A DNA stretch of 64,000 nt from Holophagales bacterium (GTDB taxonomy: Bacteria > Acidobacteriota > Thermoanaerobaculia > Multivoradales > Multivoraceae). The stretch spans positions 87,345 to 151,344 of the forward strand of contig VXVC01000005.1 of NCBI GenBank assembly GCA_009836625.1, in the 5' to 3' direction. The notes under the pieces were generated by a model. It saw only the letters and a list, made by a program, of their open reading frames with translations. It did no database searches and was not told where the DNA came from. Shown in pieces: positions 17,001 through 25,876 of this stretch. Position numbers and translations under genes: made by a program. The number at the start of each line of letters is the position of its first letter. Position 1 is the stretch's first letter.

Positions 17001-18554
17001 CTAGCCGTCCGCCAGTGGCTCGATGACGAGGCCGGTTAGCGCCGGGCGAAGGCGCTCCAGTCGCTCGTTGTCGATGTAGACGATGAGCCGGTACGGCACA
17101 CAGGGCGGCTGCTGGTTGACGTACCAGGCCGAGTAGTCGCGGGCGAAGCGGCCGTCGGTGCCGCGGTCGATCATCTCGGGGGTCACGACCGAGCCCTCGT
17201 GGAGCACGAGGACCGCGGGGCGGACCTGGTGGAGGTGGTCGTAGTCCGTCTTGCCCCAGTTCAGGTGGTACTCGCCGTGGCGGGCGTGATGGGCGGAGGT
17301 CAGGCCGAGGGGATCGTGGATCGTCGTTTCGTCGAGGATCCAGCCGAAGAGCCCGACCGCTTCGGCTGCGGCGATGTCGTCGGGCGCCAGATGGGGCTTC
17401 AGGCGGGTCGCCATGAACTGGTAGCAGCTCGTGATCGGATGGAACGTGAAGCGCGGGCCGGGCGTGGTCTGCCAGGGACTGCGGCTGAGCATGAAGACGG
17501 CGCTCACGGCCAGCACGGCGAGCACCCAGGCCGAGCGCCGTCTGGCGGAGCCCGGCGTGTCCCAGTCCTCGAACGCTCTCGAGAGGCAGAGGGCGAGGGG
17601 CGCGGCGAGCACGGGTACGAAGACCATGAGGAGCCTGTAGTGGGGCATCCAGTCGCCGCCGTTGACGAACACCGCGGGCAACTCGGACACCACCACGAGC
17701 AGGCAGAACCACAGGGCCCGGTTCGCGGGCCTCAGGACCAGTGCGATTGCGGCGCCGAGGATCAGGGGCGCGTGCGCGATCTCGAAGCGGACCGTGTAGG
17801 AGAGGCCCGACACCAGATTCGCCAGCAGCGTCTCGGTTCCGGCCGAGACCGCGGACTTGGCGGCCACGGAGTTGGGCAGGAGGGCGCCGTAGTAGCCGAG
17901 CCGCCAGATCGTGACGGCGCCGACGACCGCGAGAGCAGCCGCCGAGATCGTGACGGCCCGGGTACGCGCTTCCGTTCTGCCGGCGGGTCCGGAGGTTCCC
18001 AGCAACTGATAGCCGGCAACGATCAGCAGGAGGACCAGGCTCTCGGGCCGGGTCATGAAGAGCAGCCCCAGGAGGGCGCCGATCAGCCTCGTGTCGGCCT
18101 CTTCAACCGTCTTGCGTGTCACGAGGACGACGAGGAACGCGAACAGGCCGCCCTCCAGGCCGTTGGCGGCGACCAGCCAGAAACGGCCATGGACCGCCAC
18201 CAGGGCTACCGCGGCCAGACAGGCTGCCGGTGAGGCGCCGAGGCCGCGACCCAGCAGGTATGCCTCGCGCGATGCCAGCAGGGCGAACGACACGCCGAGA
18301 ACGAAGGCCGCCGGCTCCACCGGCAGACGCAGCGTTTCGACGAACGCCAGCAGCAGGGTCCACGACAGGCTGGTCACCCCCTCCACGCGCTCGCCGAGGT
18401 TGAACACCAGGCCGTTGCCGTCGGCGAGGTGGCGGGCGTAGCGGAACGTGATGAAGGCGTCGTCGATCGTACGGATCGGCAGGAACAGCAGGGTCAGGAA
18501 CGGCAGGGCTGCGACGGACGCTCCGAGGAGCCGCAAGGCCCGGCCATCCGTCAC
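17001..18554 (-). CDS. Polytopic membrane glycosyltransferase, AftB/GT-C-like
   Basis: The 517 aa protein has many hydrophobic helices and an N-terminal loop containing [19 protein letters not shown] and ERVEGVTS. That pattern is typical of GT-C family polyprenyl-phosphate-sugar transferases such as mycobacterial AftB and ArnT/PMT relatives; the first-loop DD would be the catalytic acids. A periplasmic C-terminal soluble part follows, ending near 17001. The open frame extends to 19052 but that portion is inside the flippase gene. I start at GTG 18554, which overlaps the flippase stop (GTGA). It probably transfers a lipid-linked sugar on the periplasmic side after export by the neighbouring flippase. 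Confidence 0.75.
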   Translation of the reverse strand: MTDGRALRLLGASVAALPFLTLLFLPIRTIDDAFITFRYARHLADGNGLVFNLGERVEGVTSLSWTLLLAFVETLRLPVEPAAFVLGVSFALLASREAYLLGRGLGASPAACLAAVALVAVHGRFWLVAANGLEGGLFAFLVVLVTRKTVEEADTRLIGALLGLLFMTRPESLVLLLIVAGYQLLGTSGPAGRTEARTRAVTISAAALAVVGAVTIWRLGYYGALLPNSVAAKSAVSAGTETLLANLVSGLSYTVRFEIAHAPLILGAAIALVLRPANRALWFCLLVVVSELPAVFVNGGDWMPHYRLLMVFVPVLAAPLALCLSRAFEDWDTPGSARRRSAWVLAVLAVSAVFMLSRSPWQTTPGPRFTFHPITSCYQFMATRLKPHLAPDDIAAAEAVGLFGWILDETTIHDPLGLTSAHHARHGEYHLNWGKTDYDHLHQVRPAVLVLHEGSVVTPEMIDRGTDGRFARDYSAWYVNQQPPCVPYRLIVYIDNERLERLRPALTGLVIEPLADG

Positions 18555-20017
18555 GAGGTCGTCCCGATGTCCGCGTTGCCCGCGTCCGGCGTGGCCCCGG
18601 CCCGGCGGAAGAACCTCCGGTAGTCCGGCAGGAAGCGCAGCGCCAGCAAGCCGCCGCCGAGGACCGCGGCCGCGAAGCTGGCGAGCAGCCGGCCCCAGCT
18701 TCCTGTCGGCAGCAGCGCCGCTGCGGCGACGAAGAAGGGCAGCGGCAGCAGGTACACCTGAGCCAGGCTGGCAACCAGCCGGCGTCGCCGGCCCGCGAAG
18801 ATGCCGAGCACCTTGAAGAACATCAACAAACTGCCGATGCGCAGGAAGTTCGCCCACGCCATGCCAATGGGGCCCCAGAGGTAGGTGAAGAGGAAGCCGA
18901 AGCCGACGAGAGCCAACATGTTCAGCAGCACAGTGGTCACCCACAGGCGGTCCCGGTTCTGCACCTTCAGCGCTTCGCCGCCTGTTGTCGTGAAGACATC
19001 GACCAGGGGTACCAGACAGAGAACGCGAAGTAGCGGCACCGTGCTCTCCCACCCGGGACCGAGCACCACCTGGACTGCCTTCTCGGCGTTGAAGAACAGG
19101 AAGTAGGCCGAAACGACGATTCCGGCGAGGAAGACCAGGGTGCCGAGCCGCAGGGTCTCCGCGAACTCTGCGGCCTTCTCACGGAACTCGACCAGGGCCG
19201 GCAACAGCGGCCTTGGGGTCACGGTCAGGGCGACCAGGAAGGCGAAGTAGTAGGCCTGACCGTAGTAGCCGACGAAGGTGGTGGTCGAGAAGATCTCGAC
19301 GATGTAGATGTCGATGCGGTTGAACACCTGGGCCGCGGCCCAGACGACGAACAGGTAGCGGCTGGCGCGGAGCAGGCCTGGGAGTCGCTGCCAGTCGACG
19401 CTTAGCTTGACCCGGCCTCGCGCTCGCCACATCAGCAGAACGGTGAAGAGTGCCGATGCCAGCAGCTCGCCGCCCACGAAAGACCAGACACCGGCACCGA
19501 GGTGGGCCAGGCCGACCGCGATCAGGCCGTACACAAGGCTGCGCAGGATTTCGAAGCCGGCGATCTCGCGGATGCGGAGCCGCCGTTCGAAGAAGGTCCG
19601 GTAGACCATGATCGCGGCGTCGATGACGATCCACACGGCCAGACCGCGCAGGACATTGGGCAGGTCCGGATTGAGGTAGGAGAAGACGCCGGCGAATGCG
19701 ACGAGGGCCAGGGACATGGCGGCGCCCACACTCAGGCTCCAGGCGAGCACCGTGCCGTAGGACTCGCGCGGATCGCGCATGAGGTGGTGGGTCAGGCCGA
19801 GGTCGCGGATGGCGGAGGCCATCACCACGAACTGCAGCGCGAGGTCGAAGAGTCCGTGAACGTCCGGGAGAATCAGCCGGGCCAGGATGGCGCGTGCGGC
19901 GAACGCGAGCACCAGGCGCAGCAGCATCGAGCCATAGGCGCTGACGGAGGAATGCAGCAGCCGCTGCTTCGCCCCCGGTTCCGCCGGGGCCGAGTCTTGA
20001 TGCGGGTTCGGTTCCAC
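18551..20017 (-). CDS. Wzx-like oligosaccharide flippase
   Basis: The 488 aa integral membrane protein has about 12-14 predicted helices and begins [29 protein letters not shown], a pattern of the Polysacc_synt/MVF flippase superfamily. Such proteins translocate undecaprenyl-linked oligosaccharide units across the inner membrane. It starts with GTG at 20017, next to the stop of the upstream GT2 gene, and its stop overlaps the start of the downstream GT-C gene. The set of GT2, flippase and periplasmic GT-C fits one export pathway. Substrate specificity cannot be read from the sequence. Confidence 0.82.
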   Translation of the reverse strand: MEPNPHQDSAPAEPGAKQRLLHSSVSAYGSMLLRLVLAFAARAILARLILPDVHGLFDLALQFVVMASAIRDLGLTHHLMRDPRESYGTVLAWSLSVGAAMSLALVAFAGVFSYLNPDLPNVLRGLAVWIVIDAAIMVYRTFFERRLRIREIAGFEILRSLVYGLIAVGLAHLGAGVWSFVGGELLASALFTVLLMWRARGRVKLSVDWQRLPGLLRASRYLFVVWAAAQVFNRIDIYIVEIFSTTTFVGYYGQAYYFAFLVALTVTPRPLLPALVEFREKAAEFAETLRLGTLVFLAGIVVSAYFLFFNAEKAVQVVLGPGWESTVPLLRVLCLVPLVDVFTTTGGEALKVQNRDRLWVTTVLLNMLALVGFGFLFTYLWGPIGMAWANFLRIGSLLMFFKVLGIFAGRRRRLVASLAQVYLLPLPFFVAAAALLPTGSWGRLLASFAAAVLGGGLLALRFLPDYRRFFRRAGATPDAGNADIGTTS

Positions 20018-20920
20018 CTAGAACGCGATCGTACGGTAGCGCAGGCAGCCCCGGAGTCGTCCCAGCCGCCAGCCGGCGAGCCAAACGAAGCGGCCGCGGG
20101 CCAATCTCGACAGGAGCTGCGGCGTTCGCAGCAGCAGCGAGCCGAGTCGCAGCAGACCTGGCAGTGCGGGAAGCCGCGGCATGCCGCGCGAGCGGTACCG
20201 CGTATAGATGTACACGTTGTACTGGCCGTACCGCGCCGCCTGGCGGAAGGCGTCCGCGAGGGTGGCGGGGAAACGCACGTGGACGACCGCTTCGGGAGCG
20301 AAGACGAGGCGGTGGCCTCCGAGCTGCAGGCGCCAGCACAGATCGGTGTCCTCCAGCGCAACGTACTCCTCGTCGAAACCGCCGAGCTCTTCGAAGACGT
20401 GGCGCCGTACGCCCAGCCCGCAGCCGCCGGCGTGGTCGAGGAAGGAAGGGTTCGTGTAGCTGCACAGGCCGTGCTGCTGCGCGGGATCGCCGTGCAGCCG
20501 TCGGGCTTGTTCGCCGTTCAGACGCTCGATCTCGTGGCGGCTGGCCGCTGCCTCATGGCGCTCCAGCTCGGGTAGGAGACCGTCGATCCAGCCATCGGCG
20601 ACTTCGTCGTCGGCGTCACAGAACAGGAGGACATCGCCGGTTGCCGCCGCCGCGGCGACGTTCCTGGCGTGCGCCGGTCCCTTGCGCTCGGCGGCGTGCA
20701 GGACGCGCAGGCCGGGCAGCCGGTCGTGCCAGGACGCGGCGAGTTCGGAGGATCCGTCGGTCGACCCATTGTCCGCGACCAGTACCTCGATCTCGCCTCG
20801 CCAGGTCTGCCGGCTGAGTGCTTCGAGCTGCGCGCCGAGAGTGGCGGCGGCGTTCAGGCAGGGGATGATGACGCTGACCCGCTCGATCGTGAACGGCGTC
20901 CCCGCCTCGTCCTCCGTCAC
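20018..20920 (-). CDS. GT2 family glycosyltransferase
   Basis: The 300 aa protein has the GT-A nucleotide-sugar fold: VSVIIPCLNAAATL at about 12-25, VLVADNGSTDGS, LLFCDADDE (the DxD-type metal motif), FLDHAGGCGLGVRR and EEYVALEDTDLCWRLQ, the usual ED acceptor motif. It should add one sugar to a lipid-linked glycan in the cytoplasm. The frame is open up to 22165, but this is antisense-like read-through inside the sulfatase gene. The start is GTG 20920, overlapping the sulfatase stop as GTGA. A basic hydrophobic C-terminus may associate with the membrane. Confidence 0.85.
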   Translation of the reverse strand: MTEDEAGTPFTIERVSVIIPCLNAAATLGAQLEALSRQTWRGEIEVLVADNGSTDGSSELAASWHDRLPGLRVLHAAERKGPAHARNVAAAAATGDVLLFCDADDEVADGWIDGLLPELERHEAAASRHEIERLNGEQARRLHGDPAQQHGLCSYTNPSFLDHAGGCGLGVRRHVFEELGGFDEEYVALEDTDLCWRLQLGGHRLVFAPEAVVHVRFPATLADAFRQAARYGQYNVYIYTRYRSRGMPRLPALPGLLRLGSLLLRTPQLLSRLARGRFVWLAGWRLGRLRGCLRYRTIAF

Positions 20921-22365
20921 TCCAGGTAGCCCATCGCCTCGAGCGCCTTGCGCGCGGCCTCGGTGTGCGGGGTCACGTTCTGCGGTGAATCGCGGATCCA
21001 CCTGCTGAGCTGACGTCCCAGGCGGTCCCTGACCTCCGGGAACTCGGAGGCCACGTCTGTGAGTTGCAGCGGGTCGGACGGCAGGTGGTATAGCTCGATC
21101 GTCGGCTTCTCGCGGTCCCGGTTCGGCGGACGCAGGACGAGCTGCCACTCGCCGTCCTGAATGCTCCGCAGGTGGCGCCGGTAGGCCCCGGCGTCGGCGA
21201 AGGCGATCGGATCCGAATCGGTGCCGGTTTCGGCTTCGTGGGCCTGGGGCCGCTCCCGCAGCAGAGGCGACCAGCTCCGGCCCTCGAAGCCTTCGGGCAT
21301 CGGTTCTCCCAGCAGCTCGACCAGCGTGGGGAAGAGGCCGATCAACTCGACCGGCTGCTCGACGCGGCGGCCGGCAGAGGCGCTGGGCGCGCCGACGACG
21401 ACCAGCGGCACGTGGACACTGCTGTTGTAGGGCACCGGACCGTGTTCGAAGGGGACGCCGTGCTCGTCCAGTTCCTCGCCGTGGTCGGAGGTCAGGACGA
21501 ACAGACTCCCGTCCTCCATGCCGAGCGTGGCGATCTCGTCCAGGATGCCGCCGATCGCCCGGTCGGTCACCCAGACGTTCGCGTCGTACTGGGCGACGTA
21601 GTAGCGGAGTTCCCTCTGGTCGCCGAGCGCCCGGCCCTCGGCGCCGGTCAGGTCGACGATCTCTTCGCTCGTGTAGTGCTCGTCGTCGATGAACGGGTTC
21701 GCGGTTCCGGGCTGGAGCAGGTAGGGGGCGTGCGGGTCGGTGTAGTGCAGCCAGACGAACAGCCGCTCCTCGGAGGCCAGCGAGGCGAGCAGCGGCGCCG
21801 CCAGTTCGTTCACGCGGTCGGCCCACACGTGTCGCCGGAACGCCATCGGCCGCTGCTCGACCGGCAAGTCGTCGATGGCGTCCAGTGTGGCCTGGTCGAC
21901 CCAGGTCTGCTCGTAGCGGTCGAAGCCGCGGCCCCAACCGAGCTCCCGGCTCAGCACCGGGTTGGAGATCACGGCCGCCGTCGTGAAGCCGCGTTCCTGG
22001 AACCAGGCCGGCAGCGCGAGGTAGTCGTCGGGGATCGTCTGCGCAGCCGTGTTGATCAAACCCGTCGTGTGCGGGTAGAGGCTCGTGAACATCGAGGCGA
22101 AGGACGGTCCGGTCTTCGGCCACTGGACGATCGCCCGCTCGAAGACGATTCCTCGTTCGACCCATTCGTCGAGCCGCGGACTCGTGTCCCGGGGGTAGCC
22201 ATGCCAGCCCAGGTGATCGGCGCGCAGCGTGTCGACCGTGATCAGGAAGACGCGCCGCGGCGGTTCGGCCGCGGCTTCGAGCGCCGGCTCTGGAGCGGCG
22301 CCGCAGGCCAGGGCCAGCGGTGCAAGTGGAAGGAGGGCCAGCGCTTGCAGGTGGCGATATCGCAT
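20917..22365 (-). CDS. Sulfatase-fold secreted protein with altered active site
   Basis: The 482 aa protein has a signal sequence with a Cys at residue 21 (LAPLALACG), possibly a lipoprotein although the lipobox is imperfect. The alkaline-phosphatase/sulfatase fold is clear: LITVDTLRADHLGWHGYPRDTSP at about 41-63 and LTSDHGEELDEHG with metal ligands Asp-His. The sulfatase signature C/S-x-P-x-R, whose first residue becomes formylglycine, reads T85-G-P-S-F89: Thr replaces Cys/Ser and Phe replaces Arg. It may therefore be a phospho- or phosphoglycerol transferase or a non-formylglycine hydrolase. I start at ATG 22365 (MRYRHLQAL), not 22398, because the signal peptide follows it directly. It heads the glycan operon. 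Confidence 0.75.
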   Translation of the reverse strand: MRYRHLQALALLPLAPLALACGAAPEPALEAAAEPPRRVFLITVDTLRADHLGWHGYPRDTSPRLDEWVERGIVFERAIVQWPKTGPSFASMFTSLYPHTTGLINTAAQTIPDDYLALPAWFQERGFTTAAVISNPVLSRELGWGRGFDRYEQTWVDQATLDAIDDLPVEQRPMAFRRHVWADRVNELAAPLLASLASEERLFVWLHYTDPHAPYLLQPGTANPFIDDEHYTSEEIVDLTGAEGRALGDQRELRYYVAQYDANVWVTDRAIGGILDEIATLGMEDGSLFVLTSDHGEELDEHGVPFEHGPVPYNSSVHVPLVVVGAPSASAGRRVEQPVELIGLFPTLVELLGEPMPEGFEGRSWSPLLRERPQAHEAETGTDSDPIAFADAGAYRRHLRSIQDGEWQLVLRPPNRDREKPTIELYHLPSDPLQLTDVASEFPEVRDRLGRQLSRWIRDSPQNVTPHTEAARKALEAMGYLE

Positions 22366-22413
22366 GGCAACCCCGTGAACGGATTCCATCTGCACCATAT
22401 CCCGGGCCGTCCG

Positions 22414-24351
22414 TCAGTCCGCCGCGAGTACCTCCTTCACCGCCCGGTGAGCCTCGCGGATCGCCGCGTCCGTGTGGGGGCTAGCGGCGGCGTCGGCGCC
22501 GGCGATGGCGATCCGCCCGAAGGGTTGCCTCGCCGTCACCACCGGTCGATCGTCGCCCGTCTCGAAGGCCCACTCCGGCGGATCGAAGAGCGGGTTGTAG
22601 GTGTAGGTGTAGCCGTGCGGCCAGCGGTTGACCGTGATCGCCGCGATGTCGCGCTGGTCGTCGAAACCGCTTGGGCCGAGCATCCGGTTGAGCTGGTCCC
22701 GGATGTTGGCTTCCACCGTCTCGAACGTGGTGCGGAGAAGGTCCATCCGGCCGGCTCGATGCTGCTCGCGCCGGGACAGGCCCGGCTCGCACGGATAGCG
22801 GTACATTGCGATCACCAGCGGTTCGTCCGGCGAGGTCGACGTCCGGTAGTCCCCGAGCGAAAGCTGCTCGGAGAGCCCCACCGAGGTGTGGTAGCCGCCT
22901 GGGGCCTCGATGTAGGAGACGCCGGCCTCGATGAAGGCGCGCCAGTTCCGCAGCAGCACGCTCGTGTACTGGAGCGGCGCCTTGACCGGCCAGGACAGGG
23001 CGTCCCGTTGGGCATCCGGCAGTTCGGGCACCAGATGGGGAACGATGTTGTGCCAGCAGGCGAGAATGGCCCGTCCGGCCGTGACGGTGTGCCCCCGGTC
23101 GTTCCGGACGTAGGTGACCCGGGCCGGGCCACCCGGCCCGGGCTCGACCCGAATCACGGTGGAGGACAGCCGGATCCGGGTGCGGTTTCCCGCCCGATCC
23201 AGCATCCCGTAGTCGAGCGGCGCCATGACCACGTCCTCCATTGTCGATCCCGGGACGCTGCCCGGAATGAGCCCGCGCACGAGGAGCCGGGCGATCGTGG
23301 CGTTTCCGTCCGGGAAGTAGACGTCGGGATCTCCCTCGTACGCCCGGGCCTGGTTCTCCCGGCCGTGCTGGCCGCCCGGCTCGTCCGCCAGCAGATCCGG
23401 GGGCGTCTCCGGAATCTCCATGCCCGAGAAGCCGGGCAGGCCCTCCTCCCAGGCGTAGCGCGCCGGATAGGCGTCGATTCCGGTGCAGTAGATGCTCTTG
23501 GGCCGGTAGTCGAAGAACCGGACCACCCCCGGATCGCATTTGGCGTGTTCGAGGAGAAAGTCCCTGTAGCTGATGGTGGCAAGGTACGCCTTCTTCCCGG
23601 CCGGCGAGAGGTCCGGCAGGTAGTCCGGCTGCTCCTCGCCGTGGAGCCGGATCAGATCGGCCCGGACCGCTTTCGACAGTGGCGTGTCGGCGAGAAACTC
23701 AGCGAAGGGCCGACTCCCGACACCGGCAACCAGCACGTCCGTGCCGAATGTCTCGCGGTCGAAGAACATGCCCTGCTCAAGCCCCAGGTTCTCGTAAGTG
23801 TCCGCTACCGAGGCGACGGACTCGTAGTAGCGCCCGCGGTCGATCCCGATCTCCTCGAGGAGGCCCCCCGCGATGTCCCCGTACTGGGAGGGCGCCTCGA
23901 CGTACAGGGTGCCGCCGCTCATCAGGTACGTCCGCCCGTCGAGCCGGAACTCGTTGCGCTTGGCATGGCCGCCGAAGTCGTCGTGGTTGTCGAGCAGCAG
24001 TACCCGGGCGTCCGGGCCCGCCTGCTTCGAGAAGTAGTGCGCGGCCGCCAGTCCCGAGATGCCGGCGCCCACGACCACCAGGTCATACGCTTCGCCGGTT
24101 TCGGTGGCCGGCCACTCCCGCCCCTCCTGGACCAGTTCGTGCGCGACTTCGAACGAGCCGGGATGGGAGCCGCGCATTCCCGTTCGTAGCGGCGGATAGG
24201 CCGCCGCGCCCTCGCGTTCGATCTCCCGCTGGAACGCGGGTACGTCCCGGCAGGCCAGGGCGGCGCCGGTCAGGGCGACGGGAATCCCCGAGAGAAAGTC
24301 GCGGCGGCTGATGCCGTCTCCGGACAGCCGCGCCTTCCGGGTTGGTGTCAT
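22414..24351 (-). CDS. Tat-exported FAD amine dehydrogenase, SpdH-like
   Basis: The 645 aa flavoprotein begins with a twin-arginine signal (SRRDFLSG, Arg16-Arg17) and a following hydrophobic segment, so it is probably periplasmic. The FAD dinucleotide fold is VVVGAGISGLAAAHYF at about 92-107, followed by DNHDDFGGHAKRNEF. Overall it resembles spermidine dehydrogenase SpdH and related NAD(P)/FAD oxidoreductases of about 620-650 aa. I choose ATG 24351 over 24372 because the Tat signal then sits near the N-terminus. It is divergent from a second Tat-type flavin amine oxidase across about 50 bases, suggesting shared control. The substrate (polyamine or other amine) is inferred only from family resemblance. 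Confidence 0.68.
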   Translation of the reverse strand: MTPTRKARLSGDGISRRDFLSGIPVALTGAALACRDVPAFQREIEREGAAAYPPLRTGMRGSHPGSFEVAHELVQEGREWPATETGEAYDLVVVGAGISGLAAAHYFSKQAGPDARVLLLDNHDDFGGHAKRNEFRLDGRTYLMSGGTLYVEAPSQYGDIAGGLLEEIGIDRGRYYESVASVADTYENLGLEQGMFFDRETFGTDVLVAGVGSRPFAEFLADTPLSKAVRADLIRLHGEEQPDYLPDLSPAGKKAYLATISYRDFLLEHAKCDPGVVRFFDYRPKSIYCTGIDAYPARYAWEEGLPGFSGMEIPETPPDLLADEPGGQHGRENQARAYEGDPDVYFPDGNATIARLLVRGLIPGSVPGSTMEDVVMAPLDYGMLDRAGNRTRIRLSSTVIRVEPGPGGPARVTYVRNDRGHTVTAGRAILACWHNIVPHLVPELPDAQRDALSWPVKAPLQYTSVLLRNWRAFIEAGVSYIEAPGGYHTSVGLSEQLSLGDYRTSTSPDEPLVIAMYRYPCEPGLSRREQHRAGRMDLLRTTFETVEANIRDQLNRMLGPSGFDDQRDIAAITVNRWPHGYTYTYNPLFDPPEWAFETGDDRPVVTARQPFGRIAIAGADAAASPHTDAAIREAHRAVKEVLAAD

Positions 24352-24402
24352 TGCCTGGAGTCGAGTGTACATTCGGGTTCCGCTAGAGTCTTCCGCGCGA
24401 CC

Positions 24403-25839
24403 ATGACTCCAACCGTGGCGCCGAACTTGGCAAGCGCAACCGCCAGTCGCCGGCAGTTCGTCGTCGGAGTGTCATCGCTGTTCGCGGGGAAGGCTGTCCT
24501 GGCAAGCGGCGCCGCGGCTTCCACGCGCCGCCGGTCCGCCGTTCGCGGACACGACGTCGATGTCGTGGTGGTCGGCGGCGGCTTCGCCGGGGTCGCCGCC
24601 GCGCGCGATTCGATGAAGAACGGCTACTCGACGCTGCTGCTCGAAGCGCGCGACCGGCTCGGCGGCCGCACCTGGACCGCCGACTTCGACGGCGACCAGG
24701 TCGAACTCGGGGGCACCTGGATTCACCACACCCAGCCGTTCGTCTGGGCCGAGAAGGAACGCTACGGCCTGGAGATCGAGGAGACCCCCGGCGCGGTGGC
24801 GGATGCCGGCTACCTGATCGCGGACGGCGAGCGCATCCGGCTGACGGAGGCCCGCTACGCCGAGACGTCCGAGGCCTGGCGGCTCTACCACGCGGAGGCG
24901 CGATGGATCGTTCCGCGGGCGTGGGACATCCTCCACAATCGCGAAGCCGCGCTCGCCGCGGACCGGATCAGCGCGACGGACCACATCGAGCGGCTCGAGC
25001 TCTCGTCCCTCCAGCGGAGCTATCTGCGAGCCGTCATCGCGATCATGGCGAACGGCCAGCCGGAGACGATGTCCTACCTGGAGTTGATGCGCTGGCACCT
25101 CGCCGGCGGCGGTTTCCTGCCAACGGTGGAAGACTCCGTCGCGCGCTTCAAGCTGAAGCGCGGCACGCGGAGCCTGCTCCAGGCGATGGTCGCCGACGCG
25201 GGACTCGAGGCGAAACTCGAGACGCCCGTCGAGTCCATCCGCGACCGCGGCGACGGGGCCGTGGTGGTCACCGGCGCAGGCGAAGAGATCCAGTGCCGGG
25301 CCGTCATCTGCTGCCTGCCGATGAACACGATCGCGGACGTCGCCTTCGACCCCCCGCTCGCCCCCGGGGTGGTCGAGGCGGGCCGGCAGCGCCACGCCGG
25401 GGCCGGCTTCAAGCTCCTGCTCAAGGCCGAAGGCGATGTCGGCAATGTCGCAACCTACGCGATCGGCGAGCCGATCGACTTCGTGATGACCTACAAGCAG
25501 GCCGCGAACTACACGCTGCTGGTGGCGTTCGGCAAGGACCCCGCCGACCTCGACGTAGACGACGGCGACGCGGTGCAGCGGGCGCTGCGGGCGCACGTCC
25601 CGCGGGCGGAGCTGATCGGCAGCATGAGCCACGACTGGAACGGCGACCCGTACTCGCGGGGCACCTGGGCCGTGTACCGGCCCGGCTGGGTGACTCGCCA
25701 CTACGACGAGTTCCAGCAGGATCGGGGCCGCATCCTGTTCGGCTCCGGCGACCACGGAGAAGGGTGGCGCGGCTTCATCGACGGCGCGATCGGCGGCGGA
25801 ATCAGGGCGGCGCAGCGGGCCAAGAGCCTGCTCGGCTGA
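24403..25839 (+). CDS. Flavin monoamine oxidase family protein
   Basis: The 478 aa enzyme carries an apparent Tat signal (ASRRQFVVGVSSLFAG, Arg16-Arg17). The FAD-binding motif is VVVVGGGFAGVAAARDS at about 54-70, followed by the GG-doublet region EARDRLGGRTWT. The C-terminal FAD motif FGSGDHGEGWRGFIDGAIGGG is typical of monoamine and polyamine oxidases. It should oxidise an amine to an aldehyde, releasing ammonia and peroxide. The ATG at 24403 lies about 50 bases from the divergent SpdH-like gene. Its stop is 37 bases before the next flavoprotein gene. Confidence 0.85.
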   Translation: MTPTVAPNLASATASRRQFVVGVSSLFAGKAVLASGAAASTRRRSAVRGHDVDVVVVGGGFAGVAAARDSMKNGYSTLLLEARDRLGGRTWTADFDGDQVELGGTWIHHTQPFVWAEKERYGLEIEETPGAVADAGYLIADGERIRLTEARYAETSEAWRLYHAEARWIVPRAWDILHNREAALAADRISATDHIERLELSSLQRSYLRAVIAIMANGQPETMSYLELMRWHLAGGGFLPTVEDSVARFKLKRGTRSLLQAMVADAGLEAKLETPVESIRDRGDGAVVVTGAGEEIQCRAVICCLPMNTIADVAFDPPLAPGVVEAGRQRHAGAGFKLLLKAEGDVGNVATYAIGEPIDFVMTYKQAANYTLLVAFGKDPADLDVDDGDAVQRALRAHVPRAELIGSMSHDWNGDPYSRGTWAVYRPGWVTRHYDEFQQDRGRILFGSGDHGEGWRGFIDGAIGGGIRAAQRAKSLLG

Positions 25840-25876
25840 GCATCCGGAACGAATCTCGAACGAACCTCGAACGAAG

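Noticed and set aside
21172..24189. Plus-strand open frame of about 1000 codons
   Set aside because: It is antisense to the sulfatase-like and SpdH-like genes and has no family signature; typical GC-driven shadow.
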